Origin: Deltaproteobacteria bacterium
GTDB lineage: Bacteria > Desulfobacterota > Desulfuromonadia > Desulfuromonadales > BM103
DNA: 64,000 bases
Reading direction: 5' to 3'
NCBI GenBank assembly: GCA_024279915.1
Contig: JAJRRB010000078.1
Location: 222,277 to 286,276 of the forward strand
The notes below the pieces were generated by a model. The model was given only the letters and a program-made list of their open reading frames with translations. It had not been told where the DNA came from and ran no database searches. Below, in pieces: positions 23,445-33,739 of the stretch. The position numbers and the translations under genes were made by a program. Position 1 is the stretch's first letter. The number at the start of each line of letters is the position of its first letter.

Positions 23445-26003
23445 TTACTCCTCTTTGTCGCCCATTTCCGTGTCATTGAATTTGGTGCTGTCGAAGAATT
23501 CTGTGATGGCATCAGTCAGCTCAGCTTGGGGTTTTGTTGCTATCGGTACATTCGGTAAAGAGTGCAGGAAAAGTCGTCCATAGCCGCGCCTGACAATCCG
23601 ACTGTCGAGAATCAGAACAACCCCACGATCGGTGCGATGGCGAATCAGTCGGCCGAAACCTTGCCGGAAACGAATCACAGCTTGGGGAACTGTGTAGTCC
23701 ATGAATGGATCGCCTCCAGCTCTGGTAATTGCTTCGGCACGCGCTTCGAGTACCGGCTCGGTAGGAACTCTGAATGGCAGTCGGGCAATGATGACCTGCT
23801 CTAATGATCGCCCGGGGACATCAACCCCCTCCCAGAAGGAATCGGTGGCAAACAGAATGCTGGTTGGGTCCTGACTGAATTTCTGTAGCAGGTCGTGCCG
23901 GGTTGCTTCGCCCTGGCGTAATACTTGGTAACCGCGAGCCGATAGTATTGGAGATAACTCGCTATGAATGCGGCGTAAAAGGCTGTAGGCGGTAAAGAGC
24001 ACAAAGCTGCGACCATCAGCAGCAAGCAGAGCTTTTTCAGTCAAGTCACGGACGGCTTCGGTATATCCGGGTCGACCAGGCTCAGGAATGTCAGTTGGGA
24101 TTGCCAGCAGGGCCTGTTTTTCGAAATCGAAAGGTGATGCGAGCAGTAGCTCAGAGAAACGACCTGGTTCCAGCTCATCAAGTCCGATCCGTTGGCGAAA
24201 GTAATCAAAACGTCCAGCCACAGTCAGTGTTGCACTGGTCATGACGACAGTCTGCATGCGTTCCATCAGAGTCTCTCGCAAGAGCGGCGCAACCACCAGA
24301 GGTGCTGTGCAGAGGCGGGTGATGATCCCTTCACCGCGACCGATGCGGCCTTTGGTGATTTCAAACCAGGCACACGATTCCGGAGCATTGGCGACAAATG
24401 CCCGCACCTGGTCGGCGGTGCTCTGCAGACGTAAACTGATGCCGGCCAGGTCAGTCGCGAGCGAACGGGTTGCTTCGGCAGCGTCGTCTGGTAGTTTGTT
24501 TAATGCTTTCAGCAGTTCGCGTAGCGCATCACCGAAGTCACTGGTCGCTCTAGACAGACTGCGCAGCATGCCCTCGGTTTTTTGCCAGGCCGGTTTTTCA
24601 ATGAACAGAGGTATCAACCTTTGACGAATTTCTTCTCCGGCACGAATGTCAGTGCCAAGAGCTTTTGCTAAATCGAGACCGGTCTGTTCCAGTTCGGCAA
24701 TGGATCTGTCGAGCAACTCTTGACGTTGGTTGGTGAGTGCGTCAATACGCTCTTGCAGTTCCTGATATAGAGCATTCTGGCTATCATCAAGCGAGTTGCT
24801 GAGTTGTACAAGCAGACGTGGCAAAAGACCTCGTTGCGGTTTGCGAGGGTGGCGTAGTCGGTTAAGGGTGCGGGCGAAAGCAAAGCGGGTCACTTGTGTA
24901 CTGAAGTAACGTGTCGCAACTTCTTCAAGATGATGTGCTTCGTCAATCACTAATCTGGAGAATGGCGGTAACACCGCCATTGCCGAATAGTTGTCGGTCT
25001 GATGGCGTAAAGAGAGGTCGGCCAAGAGCAGGGCATGATTCACCACCAGGATATCGGCCCGGGCGGCACGTCGCCTGGCTTGATGAAAGAAACAGCTGTT
25101 AAAATACTGACACTGGCTACGACTGCATTGGTCCGCTTCGCAGCAGACTTCGTCCCAAAGGGTACCATTGGGAAGAAAAGAGAGGTCTTCGCGTGAGCCA
25201 TCACTGGTCTGCTCTGCCCATTCGCGTAACGCCTTCAGCTCGCCAACATGCTCACTGTCAAAAAGGCCAGGCTCTGCTGCAGCGCTTTCCAGCCGGCGTT
25301 GACAAAGGTAGTTCGAGCGGCCTTTGACCAGTTCAACTCGAAACTCCAGACCCGTGGCCCGTTGCAAGAAGGGCAGGTCTTTGCGAATCAACTGCTCCTG
25401 CAGATTGATTGTGTTGGTAGAGACGACCAGTCGCTCCCGGTTGGCAAGGGTCCAGAGGATGGCAGGAACCAGGTAGGCGAGGCTTTTGCCTGTGCCGGTA
25501 CCAGCCTCAACCAGGGCGATGCTGTGGCGATTGAGAGCTTCGGTGACCGCAAAGGCCATGCGCAACTGTTCGGGGCGGTCTTCAAATCCAGGCAGGTTTT
25601 GACAAACTTTCCCTTCTGCTCCCAGGAGTGCCGTGACTTGTTCGTATTCAACCGTTGTGTTCTCTGCTGGTTTAAACGCTTCGACGACCCGGTAAATTTT
25701 GTTGACCTGGTTATTGACAATGTAGAAACCAACTCCCAGAGAACCAAGATTGCCGGCTATGGCAAGGTCCGGATCTGAGGGCTCAAGATGTCCGCTTGGG
25801 TGATTATGAATAATGATATCGCCGGGACGGCAGGACTGGAGAATTGCGGGGACCGCTTCGCGATTGCCCCGGGCGAGGACTTCCAGATCAACGACAATTT
25901 GCTCCGCATCGGTATGGCCGAGACAGAAAACTTCGTTGCCGCCAGATTCGAGAATTTCCTGGCGCAGCTTGGCTTGAGATTTTTCAGAAAGATACTTGTC
26001 CAT
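23445..26003 (-). CDS. JAB/RadC-like domain fused to DinG-type Fe-S helicase
   Basis: The 852-residue protein has an N-terminal RadC/JAB-type module of about 110 residues with HNHPSG near 70 and SDPD eight residues later (the JAMM pattern). An XPD/DinG superfamily-2 helicase follows: Walker A GTGTGKS near 168, cysteines of a 4Fe-4S domain between about 235 and 310 (NYLC, VCCEADQC, SQC, SC), DEAH box VIDEAHHLEE near 358. C-terminal motifs include FATDSFWEGVDVPG and QGFGRLIRH. DinG proteins unwind DNA with 5'-3' polarity and act on R-loops and replication conflicts. The JAB domain replaces the exonuclease found at this place in Gram-positive DinG. No strong ribosome site is visible. Confidence 0.88.
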   Translation of the reverse strand: MDKYLSEKSQAKLRQEILESGGNEVFCLGHTDAEQIVVDLEVLARGNREAVPAILQSCRPGDIIIHNHPSGHLEPSDPDLAIAGNLGSLGVGFYIVNNQVNKIYRVVEAFKPAENTTVEYEQVTALLGAEGKVCQNLPGFEDRPEQLRMAFAVTEALNRHSIALVEAGTGTGKSLAYLVPAILWTLANRERLVVSTNTINLQEQLIRKDLPFLQRATGLEFRVELVKGRSNYLCQRRLESAAAEPGLFDSEHVGELKALREWAEQTSDGSREDLSFLPNGTLWDEVCCEADQCSRSQCQYFNSCFFHQARRRAARADILVVNHALLLADLSLRHQTDNYSAMAVLPPFSRLVIDEAHHLEEVATRYFSTQVTRFAFARTLNRLRHPRKPQRGLLPRLLVQLSNSLDDSQNALYQELQERIDALTNQRQELLDRSIAELEQTGLDLAKALGTDIRAGEEIRQRLIPLFIEKPAWQKTEGMLRSLSRATSDFGDALRELLKALNKLPDDAAEATRSLATDLAGISLRLQSTADQVRAFVANAPESCAWFEITKGRIGRGEGIITRLCTAPLVVAPLLRETLMERMQTVVMTSATLTVAGRFDYFRQRIGLDELEPGRFSELLLASPFDFEKQALLAIPTDIPEPGRPGYTEAVRDLTEKALLAADGRSFVLFTAYSLLRRIHSELSPILSARGYQVLRQGEATRHDLLQKFSQDPTSILFATDSFWEGVDVPGRSLEQVIIARLPFRVPTEPVLEARAEAITRAGGDPFMDYTVPQAVIRFRQGFGRLIRHRTDRGVVLILDSRIVRRGYGRLFLHSLPNVPIATKPQAELTDAITEFFDSTKFNDTEMGDKEE

Positions 26004-26334
26004 GATTGCCGGGCATTATAACGATGCCGACTCGTTGTGGAAAGCCTTTCTGGTACTTTAAATCGTGAGCGCGATAGTTACACGTCGACAAAATAGTTTT
26101 CGCAGGCGTGATCGATGGTGTCGCGGTGCAGTTCCGGGGTCTCCTCGAAAAAACGGGCGAGGTCAATCACGTGATCAATTTGTTACAATCTTTCTTTGCT
26201 ATTTATTTGCGGTGGCATTCTTGAAATGGCTTTCCTGGATGACTACATTGAAAAGTCAGATGAAATTCAACCAGAATTAGATAAACTTAAGATGGGCTAC
26301 ACAAAGAATCCAGGAATCTTGTCGGGAGAACATT
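26004..26334. other. Gap before clpB without a supported gene
   Basis: Short frames on both strands lack ribosome sites and recognisable motifs. A weak promoter-like pair, TTGTTA and TTATTT (about 26178-26206), and GGGAGA before clpB are all I can point to. I see no clear heat-shock sigma-32 promoter and no CIRCE element here. Confidence 0.35.
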
Positions 26335-28971
26335 ATGGACATGAACCGCATGACCCAGAAAACCCAGGAAGCGATCCAGGCAGCACAGAGTCTGGCGGTT
26401 CGCTACGGCCACGTTGAAGTTGACGGTGAGCATCTGCTACAGGCTCTCCTTGAACAGGAGGGTGGTCTTGTCTCACGCCTTGTGCAACGCCTCGATATTG
26501 ATCCTAAGGAGTTGATTACGGCGGTTCGCTCAGAACTGCAACGCTTGCCTTCGGTTTCTGGGCCTGGCGCTGAGCCTGGCAAGATCTATGTCACCCAGCG
26601 GTTTAACCAGATGATGGCGAAGGCAGAGTCTGAAGCGAAACAGCTTAAGGATGATTTTATCAGCGTTGAACATTTATTACTGGTGATGACTGAGGAAAGC
26701 AGTAAGACGGTTATCGGCAGGGTTTTACAAGAATTCAACCTGAACCGTGATCGCCTGCTCCAGGCACTGACTGCTGTACGCGGTCATCAAAGGGTGACCA
26801 CTGCTGACCCTGAAGGGACCTATGAAGCGCTGGAAAAATATGGGCTTGATCTGGTTCAGGAAGTACATAAGGGCAAGCTCGATCCGGTGATTGGTCGGGA
26901 TAGCGAGATCCGGCGCGTGATCCGAATCCTTTCACGCAAAACCAAGAATAATCCGGTCCTTATCGGTGAGCCCGGTGTTGGTAAAACGGCAATTGTTGAG
27001 GGACTGGCGCAACGCATCGTACGGGGTGACGTGCCTGAAGGGCTTAAGGATAAAACCATCTTTGCCCTCGATATGGGGGCCTTGCTTGCGGGAGCCAAGT
27101 ATCGTGGTGAATTCGAAGAACGGCTTAAGGCCGTCCTTAATGAGATTCGTGAAAGTGATGGCCGGATTCTGCTCTTTATTGATGAACTGCATACGATTGT
27201 CGGCACTGGCAAGGCTGAGGGGGCGATTGATGCCGGCAACATGCTGAAGCCGATGCTGGCGCGTGGCGAGCTGCACTGTGTCGGCGCGACGACTCTCGAC
27301 GAATATCGTCAATATATCGAAAAAGACGCAGCACTGGAGCGCCGCTTTCAGCCGGTTCTGGTCGAACAACCGACTGTCGAAGACACCATCAGTATCCTGC
27401 GTGGCCTCAAGGAGCGCTTCGAAGTTCATCATGGTGTACGTATCCTCGATAACTCGCTGGTGGCGGCTGCTACCCTGAGCCACCGTTATATCTCTGACCG
27501 GTTCCTTCCAGACAAGGCCATAGACCTGGTCGATGAAGCTTGTGCCATGATCCGCACCGAGATTGACTCACTGCCAGCGGATCTTGATGAAGTGACGCGG
27601 CGAGTCATGCAATTGGAGATCGAAGAAGCGGCCCTGAAAAAGGAGAAGGACAAGGCGAGCCGGACACGGCTTGACGCTTTGCGCAAAGAGTTGGCTGACT
27701 TGCGCCATCAGAGGGATACCTACAAAGCGCAATGGGATAGCGAAAAAGAGGAAATCAAGAAACTCCAGTCTTTCCGGGAGGAGATCGAGAAAGTTCGCCA
27801 GCAGATTGAGGTTGCCGAGCGGGAATACGACCTTAACCAGGCGGCAGAGCTCAAGCACGGTCAACTGCCAGAATTGGAGCAACTACTACATGCAGCGGAA
27901 GCAAAGCTCAGCGATGAAGGTGAAAGTACGCGTCTACTGCGTGAAGAAGTGACTGAAGATGAGATTGCCGGAATTGTCGCTCTCTGGACCGGAATTCCCG
28001 TTACCCGTCTGGTTGAAGGTGAAAAGGAAAAATTGCTTAAGCTTGACCAGGTTCTGCATCAACGGGTGATCGGTCAGGATGAGGCGGTGCAGCTGGTTGC
28101 TGATGCCGTCATCCGCGCACGAGCGGGGATCAAGGACCCGCGTCGACCGATTGGTTCATTCATCTTTCTGGGGCCGACCGGAGTTGGCAAGACTGAGCTG
28201 GCTCGCACCCTTGCTGAATCCTTGTTCGACAGTGAAGAGAACATGGTGCGGATCGATATGTCGGAATATATGGAGAAGCACGCTGTCAGCCGCTTGATCG
28301 GTGCCCCGCCCGGCTATGTCGGCTTCGAGGAAGGCGGTCAGCTCACCGAGGCTGTGCGTCGACACCCCTACAGTGTGGTGCTTTTTGACGAGATCGAAAA
28401 AGCACATCCAGATGTCTTCAATGTGTTGTTGCAGGTCCTTGATGACGGTCGAATCACCGACAGCCATGGTCGCACGGTCGATTTTAAGAATACCGTAGTG
28501 ATTATGACGTCCAATGTCGGATCACAGCATCTTCTCGAAGGAGTGACTGAAGACGGTCAGATCAAGGATGGCGCCCGCGAGATGGTGATGCGTGAGCTGC
28601 GTAGCGGCTTCCGTCCGGAATTCCTTAATCGGGTTGATGATATTATCCTCTTTAAACCACTGACGCTCGCTGAAACCGAGCTGATTGTTGATCTGCAGGT
28701 CAAAGAGCTGCAGCAACGTTTGCAGGGTCTTGGAGTTGCTCTCGTGTTGACTCCCGCTGCGCGCAGTTTTGTTGCCAAGGCTGCCTACGATCCCGTTTAT
28801 GGTGCAAGGCCGCTCAAACGTTATTTGCAACATCATCTGGAGACCCGGATAGGTCGCGCCATGATCGCTTCGGAGATTGTTGACGGCAGCTGTATCAAGG
28901 TTGATGAGGAAAATGGAACTTTGACTGTTGGCTTTGAAACCCCTTCTTTGCCAGGGACTGCCACTGAATAG
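26335..28971 (+). CDS. clpB: ClpB disaggregase
   Basis: This 878-residue AAA+ chaperone unfolds aggregated protein together with DnaK. It has the N-terminal Clp repeat domain (1-150), NBD1 with GEPGVGKT near 207, the coiled-coil M-domain (about 400-530, [20 protein letters not shown]) that separates ClpB from ClpA/ClpC, and NBD2 with GPTGVGKT near 612. [20 protein letters not shown] supplies the pore loop. The ATG follows GGGAGA by six bases. It appears monocistronic. Confidence 0.97.
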   Translation: MDMNRMTQKTQEAIQAAQSLAVRYGHVEVDGEHLLQALLEQEGGLVSRLVQRLDIDPKELITAVRSELQRLPSVSGPGAEPGKIYVTQRFNQMMAKAESEAKQLKDDFISVEHLLLVMTEESSKTVIGRVLQEFNLNRDRLLQALTAVRGHQRVTTADPEGTYEALEKYGLDLVQEVHKGKLDPVIGRDSEIRRVIRILSRKTKNNPVLIGEPGVGKTAIVEGLAQRIVRGDVPEGLKDKTIFALDMGALLAGAKYRGEFEERLKAVLNEIRESDGRILLFIDELHTIVGTGKAEGAIDAGNMLKPMLARGELHCVGATTLDEYRQYIEKDAALERRFQPVLVEQPTVEDTISILRGLKERFEVHHGVRILDNSLVAAATLSHRYISDRFLPDKAIDLVDEACAMIRTEIDSLPADLDEVTRRVMQLEIEEAALKKEKDKASRTRLDALRKELADLRHQRDTYKAQWDSEKEEIKKLQSFREEIEKVRQQIEVAEREYDLNQAAELKHGQLPELEQLLHAAEAKLSDEGESTRLLREEVTEDEIAGIVALWTGIPVTRLVEGEKEKLLKLDQVLHQRVIGQDEAVQLVADAVIRARAGIKDPRRPIGSFIFLGPTGVGKTELARTLAESLFDSEENMVRIDMSEYMEKHAVSRLIGAPPGYVGFEEGGQLTEAVRRHPYSVVLFDEIEKAHPDVFNVLLQVLDDGRITDSHGRTVDFKNTVVIMTSNVGSQHLLEGVTEDGQIKDGAREMVMRELRSGFRPEFLNRVDDIILFKPLTLAETELIVDLQVKELQQRLQGLGVALVLTPAARSFVAKAAYDPVYGARPLKRYLQHHLETRIGRAMIASEIVDGSCIKVDEENGTLTVGFETPSLPGTATE

Positions 28972-29016
28972 CGTCCATATCTTCTACTCCCGAGGAGCTT
29001 CAATTTCCTGAAATAG

Positions 29017-29045
29017 TTGGATTTTCTACAAAAAGTTGTTACTAT
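29017..29045 (+). promoter_or_regulatory. Promoter of MshEN-receiver gene
   Basis: TTGGAT (29017-29022), 17-bp spacer, TACTAT (29040-29045), about 48 bp before the start codon. Confidence 0.45.
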
Positions 29046-29092
29046 GAATTGTTTTGAAGCAGGAGGGGTGAAACTCCAGTAAACGAGGTTGT

Positions 29093-29947
29093 ATGGCTAA
29101 GCGCAAGCGTTTTGGTGAAATACTGGTCGAGGCCAAGGTTGTCAATGAGCACCAACTCGAGCGAGCCCTGGAAAAACAGAAGGGGACCGGTCGACGTCTT
29201 GGTCAGGTTTTTGAAGAGATGGGTGTGGTCACCGAGCGTGATATCGCTGCTGCGTTGGCCCGTCAGTTTGGCTTCAAGACCGTTGCCAATATATCCCGGG
29301 CGACTTTCAGTAAAGAGTTGCTCGCCCTCTTTGATGGCGACACAGCCATGAAAAAATTGTTATTCCCATTGAAACAGGAGGGAAACTCACTCTTTCTGGC
29401 CATGGTCAACCCGCTTGACATAGAGACTATCGACAATATTTCCTTCAAAAGCGGCTTGCGGGTTATCCCTTGTGTCACTACACCTACGGAAATCCAGTCT
29501 GCGGTTAACCGGCACTACCTAAAAATTGTTGAACAAACTCATGAAGAGGAAACTTGGTGGACCGTGCTGGTCGTTGATGATCAGGATCTGGTTCGCGCTG
29601 CGGCAATGGCTGCATTGAAAAGGGCAGGTTACGATCTGCTTGAAGCCTCCAACGGGGCTGATGGTTTGAAAGTTGCCTTGCAGCAGAAGCCCCATCTGAT
29701 TATTGCTGACACTGTTATGCCGCGCATGGATGGCTACGAGATGTTTCGTGCAATGCAGGGAAACCTGAGTATCAAGCATATTCCGATTATTGCCCTCTCT
29801 TCAAAATCGACTGCTGAGGAAGAGGCCAAGTTGCTTGAAATGGGTTACTTCGATTTTATTGCCAAGCCGATCAATCCGATTCGCCTGGTTGCACGGGTCA
29901 AACACGCTCTGCGTATTAATTACGGTACCACTCCTCCACCTCGCTGA
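29093..29947 (+). CDS. MshEN-type domain fused to response-regulator receiver
   Basis: The 284-residue protein joins an N-terminal module like that of GspE/PilB ATPases (about 1-155; RFGEILVEAKVVNEHQLERA, GQVFEEMGVVTERDIAAALA) to a CheY-like receiver (about 160-280). The receiver has the acidic pair VVDDQD, the phospho-acceptor IIADTVMPRMDG and the conserved KP (FIAKPINP). Some MshEN domains bind cyclic di-GMP, so the protein may couple that signal or a type IV pilus machine to a phosphorelay. There is no ATPase or output domain. No kinase is adjacent. Confidence 0.8.
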   Translation: MAKRKRFGEILVEAKVVNEHQLERALEKQKGTGRRLGQVFEEMGVVTERDIAAALARQFGFKTVANISRATFSKELLALFDGDTAMKKLLFPLKQEGNSLFLAMVNPLDIETIDNISFKSGLRVIPCVTTPTEIQSAVNRHYLKIVEQTHEEETWWTVLVVDDQDLVRAAAMAALKRAGYDLLEASNGADGLKVALQQKPHLIIADTVMPRMDGYEMFRAMQGNLSIKHIPIIALSSKSTAEEEAKLLEMGYFDFIAKPINPIRLVARVKHALRINYGTTPPPR

Positions 29948-29978
29948 TTTCCTTATCCTCTTATAATAACCTTGCCAG

Positions 29979-30146
29979 TTAGCAGTCTGTCGGACAATCA
30001 ATAAACTGGCTGCAAATTCGCCTGTTTGGTCCATATTTCAGCTCCTTTTCGACCAATAGCTACGGCTATTACTCTCAAATGAGCCAAAATCTGGCCTCAA
30101 ACATTCAAATTTTCGCTTCAGCCCTGATTGTCCGACAGGCTGCTTG
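29979..30146 (-). repeat. 168-bp foldback element, copy B
   Basis: The inverted orientation of the family: left end TTAGCAGTCTGTCGGACAAT, right end GTCCGACAGGCTGCTTG. The CTAG ends have decayed to TTAG and CTTG, suggesting an older copy. The central hairpin reads AATAGC-TACG-GCTATT. It lies upstream of the small thioredoxin-fold gene. Confidence 0.85.
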
Positions 30147-30156
30147 CAGAAAATGC

Positions 30157-30184
30157 TTGCTTTTTTTGTTTAGAATTATATAAT
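30157..30184 (+). promoter_or_regulatory. Promoter of small thioredoxin-fold gene
   Basis: TTGCTT (30157-30162), 16-bp spacer, TATAAT (30179-30184), ending about 38 bp before the start codon. Confidence 0.55.
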
Positions 30185-30222
30185 TGACGAAAATAGTCAT
30201 AATTAATGGAAAGGAGTTCGTC

Positions 30223-30498
30223 ATGCGTATTGATATTATTTGTAAACCGGAAGGCGGACCACGCGGAGAGCGAGTCCTTGCCAATGTTCGACAAGCTTTG
30301 AATGAGATGGATGTGCGTGCTGAGGTTCATCTCTTCTGTGACCGTCGCAAGATGGTTGATAACCGTATTTATGTTGCTCCGGCTCTGATGATTGACGATG
30401 TGGTTCGGATTTCCGGGCGTGTCCCTGATATTCGTGAAATCAAATCTTTCATCGTGGAACGACCCCGCTATGTTGAGCGAATGAGGGCAGTTGCCTGA
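30223..30498 (+). CDS. Small thioredoxin-fold protein without CxxC
   Basis: The 91-residue cytoplasmic protein starts MRIDIICKPEGGPRGERVLA and continues APALMIDDVVRISGRVPDIREIKSFI. This matches the beta-alpha pattern and cis-proline region of small archaeal-type thioredoxins. The active site keeps one cysteine (Cys7) but the second is absent, so a disulfide reductase role is doubtful. AAAGGAG precedes ATG 30223; an upstream in-frame TTG is less likely. A hairpin terminator follows at 30527-30561. Confidence 0.65.
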   Translation: MRIDIICKPEGGPRGERVLANVRQALNEMDVRAEVHLFCDRRKMVDNRIYVAPALMIDDVVRISGRVPDIREIKSFIVERPRYVERMRAVA

Positions 30499-30526
30499 AT
30501 GAGTCTCAATAAAGCAGCAAGTCGAT

Positions 30527-30561
30527 AAAGGGTCCTGTTTAAAGCAGGGCTCTTTGTTTTT
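30527..30561 (+). terminator. Terminator after thioredoxin-fold gene
   Basis: AAAGGGTCCTG pairs with CAGGGCTCTTT through two wobble pairs and is followed by GTTTTT. Confidence 0.7.
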
Positions 30562-30606
30562 AAAAATATAGTGTTTGTAAGGTGAGCGAATTCAGTTGCT
30601 AGAGGA

Positions 30607-32475
30607 TCAAGGGACAGGTTGCAACAGTCCTTCGCTGGCGGCAAATTGAACAAGTTCTACACCGGTCGTCTCTGACACGCTGCCAGCGAAAATATCTTTG
30701 GGACTGAGGCTGCCATTACTTTGCTTAAGCAGGAGCAGCATCTCTTCACCTAAGGATTCACAAAAAACCTCATTATCCCGTCGCATGAAAAGTGCGACTG
30801 AGCCGACCGGTCGGAAGAGGTCGGCAATCTCATCCAGTTGCATATCCTCCATTTCCAGCAGATCCAGGATTTCATAGGCAAAGGGGGCCAGACGACATTT
30901 GTTCGAACGCTGTAAGGGTGTCTCCCAAGAATCCATTTCCAGTAACTTATCGTCTGTGGGTGGCCACAACTCTTCTCCAAGCAACGTTTCCGCATAGTGG
31001 AAGTGATAGCAGAGCAGATCGAGGAAGACGCTGGTCAAGTGCCCTTGTCCAGTCTTCTGCAACTGATGGCAAAGGTAGCCTTGCAACATGCGATAGACGT
31101 CATCTGCTGACCAGTTGGAAGTTGTCAGCAGGTTTTCGTAATCAATCTCTGGTTGTTGTAGCGCCCATTTGAAAAAGTCTTCAAAGAGTACGCTCGGCTG
31201 GATCTGCAAGGAGTGCAGAATCGCCGGGAAGAACGCTACGGCGCGGCCAGTATTGTAAAAGATGTCAACGGTGGCAGCCAGTCGTCGGCAGAGCTCCATC
31301 TCTTCAACAGTCCAGTTGTTTGACGAGATCAACTCATAGGGAGGCTCCTGTTGAGCCTCGATTCCGTAACGGTCGCGTTGCTGGGCCAGCCTGGTGCCAG
31401 GGAGTATCGATAATGGGAAGATATGGACATGATTCGGTGAGAAACTTAAGACTGTGTCCAGACTCTCTTTAAAACCGTTGTAGTTGTCCTCGGGCAGGCC
31501 GTAAATAAGGTCAAAGCCATAAATAATCCCTTCCGCTTCAAGGAGGTGGACCTTTTCGGCGAGAACGTTCAGATCCAGTGGCCGGTGGATGGTTTTAAGA
31601 ACCTGTTCGTGAATGGATTGCAGCCCTAATTGTACCGAACAGTTCAACTCCCCTAATAGACTGGCAGTATGGCGATCAATGAAGTCGGCTTTGGCTTCCA
31701 GGTGGTAGTGAAGATGAGGTGCCTTGTCAATGAGCAGTTCCAGCAGAGCGATGCCACGTTCAGGGGGATAGTTAAAGGTTGAATCAAGGATCCATATCTG
31801 ACTGATTCCGCTTTTGATGAACAGCTCAAGTTCATTTTCCAGGCGTTGCCGGTCGATGCTGCGAACTCCGGCATGGCCACGCGCTTCAAAGCAGTAATCG
31901 CAGGAAAACGCGCAGCCACGAGCGACTTCCCAGAGGACTCCACCTTCTGGCTCAGGCTTGAGCATACCGCTGAGCCATGGTGAGGGTGCGTTGTTGAGAT
32001 TGTGTGGACAATGCTCATCACCTGACAACGGGCCACTCTCCAGCATGAGCGTGACTCCCGGCAAAGGTCGATCAGGAAGACCCACAGACAATGCCGTTAT
32101 CAGCCCGGCAAGGGCAGCTTCACCTTCACCGTGGACCAGTGCTGACCAGGGTGCGGCTGCTGACAGGCCGGATGGATCACCCGTTGCTTCCGGGCCACCG
32201 GCGATCAGATAAAGTTGCGGTCGTTGTTCGTGCAGCTGCTTTGCCAGGTGGATGAGGCGTTGGCGGTTCCAGACGTAAACCGAAAAGCATACGATGTCAG
32301 GGTTAGAAGTCAGAATTGAGGCAAGGATTTCCTGATCAGTTTGTTCCGGGAAAGCGTCGATCAGAAGACAGGACTGACGCAAGTGTAACGGCAGTGCCGC
32401 TGCCAGGCAGCCAGCCGCAAGTGAAATAGCCTGAGTGGAGCGGCGGACATGGAGGGTACAGAAGATAATTTTCAT
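30607..32475 (-). CDS. B12-binding-type radical SAM protein
   Basis: The 622-residue protein begins with a Rossmann-like cobalamin-binding-type domain (about 1-135; VCFSVYVWNRQRL, LYLIAGGPEATGD). A radical SAM core follows with the cluster motif GCAFSCDYC (CxxxCxxC, near 175), then a C-terminal domain of about 200 residues like the DUF4080 region of this family. No substrate is established. I start at ATG 32475 because family members begin MKI-x-TLH; an upstream TTG (32523) would add 16 residues. It is monocistronic. Confidence 0.75.
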   Translation of the reverse strand: MKIIFCTLHVRRSTQAISLAAGCLAAALPLHLRQSCLLIDAFPEQTDQEILASILTSNPDIVCFSVYVWNRQRLIHLAKQLHEQRPQLYLIAGGPEATGDPSGLSAAAPWSALVHGEGEAALAGLITALSVGLPDRPLPGVTLMLESGPLSGDEHCPHNLNNAPSPWLSGMLKPEPEGGVLWEVARGCAFSCDYCFEARGHAGVRSIDRQRLENELELFIKSGISQIWILDSTFNYPPERGIALLELLIDKAPHLHYHLEAKADFIDRHTASLLGELNCSVQLGLQSIHEQVLKTIHRPLDLNVLAEKVHLLEAEGIIYGFDLIYGLPEDNYNGFKESLDTVLSFSPNHVHIFPLSILPGTRLAQQRDRYGIEAQQEPPYELISSNNWTVEEMELCRRLAATVDIFYNTGRAVAFFPAILHSLQIQPSVLFEDFFKWALQQPEIDYENLLTTSNWSADDVYRMLQGYLCHQLQKTGQGHLTSVFLDLLCYHFHYAETLLGEELWPPTDDKLLEMDSWETPLQRSNKCRLAPFAYEILDLLEMEDMQLDEIADLFRPVGSVALFMRRDNEVFCESLGEEMLLLLKQSNGSLSPKDIFAGSVSETTGVELVQFAASEGLLQPVP

Positions 32476-32620
32476 AAGCATATCAGCCAGATTAACTGTA
32501 CCGATTCGTTTCATCTTCGTCAACCAACCAAATTCCCTTTTAAAAAGAAGGGAATAGTGTGCATGCCCTTGTTTCCCCTTAGCTAAAGGGAGAGGGTAAC
32601 CCTAAACGTTCAATCCAACA

Positions 32621-33739
32621 TTATTCTGGTGGAGCTTTATCAAGGTTCTTTTCAGTTGTCTGAATGCCATGTCTGGCAAAGATTCCGGCCAATTCCTGAT
32701 AGTTTCCCCTCATTTCCGCAAGGGTTAACTGATAGCCGTATTGCATAACCTGAGTGCGCGCAGAAATCGACATGGGGCCCTGGAAAAAAAGGAGTGCTTC
32801 GTCGTCGCCCGGTTCAAAGAGCAGAATGTCTATGTCAGGCTGCGTCTGGCGGTAGTAATTGAGCGCTAGAAGCAGTTTTTCACGACACTCAATCCGCTTT
32901 GCCTGCTCCCAGGTGAAGAGGATGCCAAGTTCATCAATCTGTGAACGTTTGCCGTAAGAAAGTGAAGGTAGATAGGTGGCGTCCCGATCGTTATGGAACG
33001 GTACTCGGGGGTTGACCAGTACGATCAGTTTGGCACCATTCTCAATGGCAATGTCAATATGCAAAACCCGGCCAACGGAACCATCAAGATAAGCGTGCTG
33101 GCCAATCCGGTAGGGCTGGAAAAAGAAAGGAATGGCGCTGGATGCCGTGATTGCCTGGCAAATGTGTAGATTTTGATGTTCTGCAGTGCCGAAAACGACC
33201 CTTTCACCAGAATCAAGATCGTAGGCTGGGATAAACAGATCGCGACCAAGTCGACTGAAATCGTCACAGAGTCCTTCGTTGTGAAATGACTTACAGAGGT
33301 AGGACTGCAGTGGGTTCAAGGAGAAAAGTCCAGCCGGGAACTGCTCGTGGAGAAGATGTGGCAGATCGCTCAGGTGGAATTCCCAGTCATTCTTACGGTA
33401 GTGCTGCATAACCCGTAGCAGATTGCGTGGCAGACCGCCCAGAGAACAGGCCACTGCCCACCAGTTAAAGCGATAAACATCGCGACGCCGCCAATTGAAA
33501 ACTGTCCGCTCATTTCGTGCGATGGTTTTGAAAAGTGCACCTGGATCAATGCGGTTGGCAATCAGAGCCGCGATCACAGAGCCTGCACTGATGCCGATGT
33601 AACTGTCGAAACGACGGGTAGAGAAACCTGGGCAGAAGAGGCGGTCGAGCGCGGCCAGGCAACCGATTTCATACGCGGCACCCATGATGCCGCCACCGGC
33701 CAGAATCAGAGCTGTTTTGCTGTGTTGATCCGTCATCAT
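32621..33739 (-). CDS. Patatin-like phospholipase
   Basis: The roughly 370-residue protein has the patatin signature: oxyanion-hole loop AGGGIMGAAYEIG near 14, nucleophile elbow GISAGS near 49 (Ser of the Ser-Asp dyad), and DGSVG near 222 with the catalytic Asp. Such enzymes cleave acyl chains from phospholipids. There is no signal peptide, so it is cytoplasmic or peripheral. Three ATGs lie close together (33745, 33739, 33736); GAGG is best spaced for the second. No operon partner is evident. Confidence 0.85.
   Translation of the reverse strand: MMTDQHSKTALILAGGGIMGAAYEIGCLAALDRLFCPGFSTRRFDSYIGISAGSVIAALIANRIDPGALFKTIARNERTVFNWRRRDVYRFNWWAVACSLGGLPRNLLRVMQHYRKNDWEFHLSDLPHLLHEQFPAGLFSLNPLQSYLCKSFHNEGLCDDFSRLGRDLFIPAYDLDSGERVVFGTAEHQNLHICQAITASSAIPFFFQPYRIGQHAYLDGSVGRVLHIDIAIENGAKLIVLVNPRVPFHNDRDATYLPSLSYGKRSQIDELGILFTWEQAKRIECREKLLLALNYYRQTQPDIDILLFEPGDDEALLFFQGPMSISARTQVMQYGYQLTLAEMRGNYQELAGIFARHGIQTTEKNLDKAPPE

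Noticed and set aside
26080..26172. Minus-strand GTG frame of about 30 codons upstream of the helicase gene
   Set aside because: A stop lies just before the GTG, there is no ribosome site, and it is too short to judge.
26196..26417. 73-codon frame running into clpB
   Set aside because: It overlaps the clpB start in another frame and has no ribosome site or recognisable sequence.
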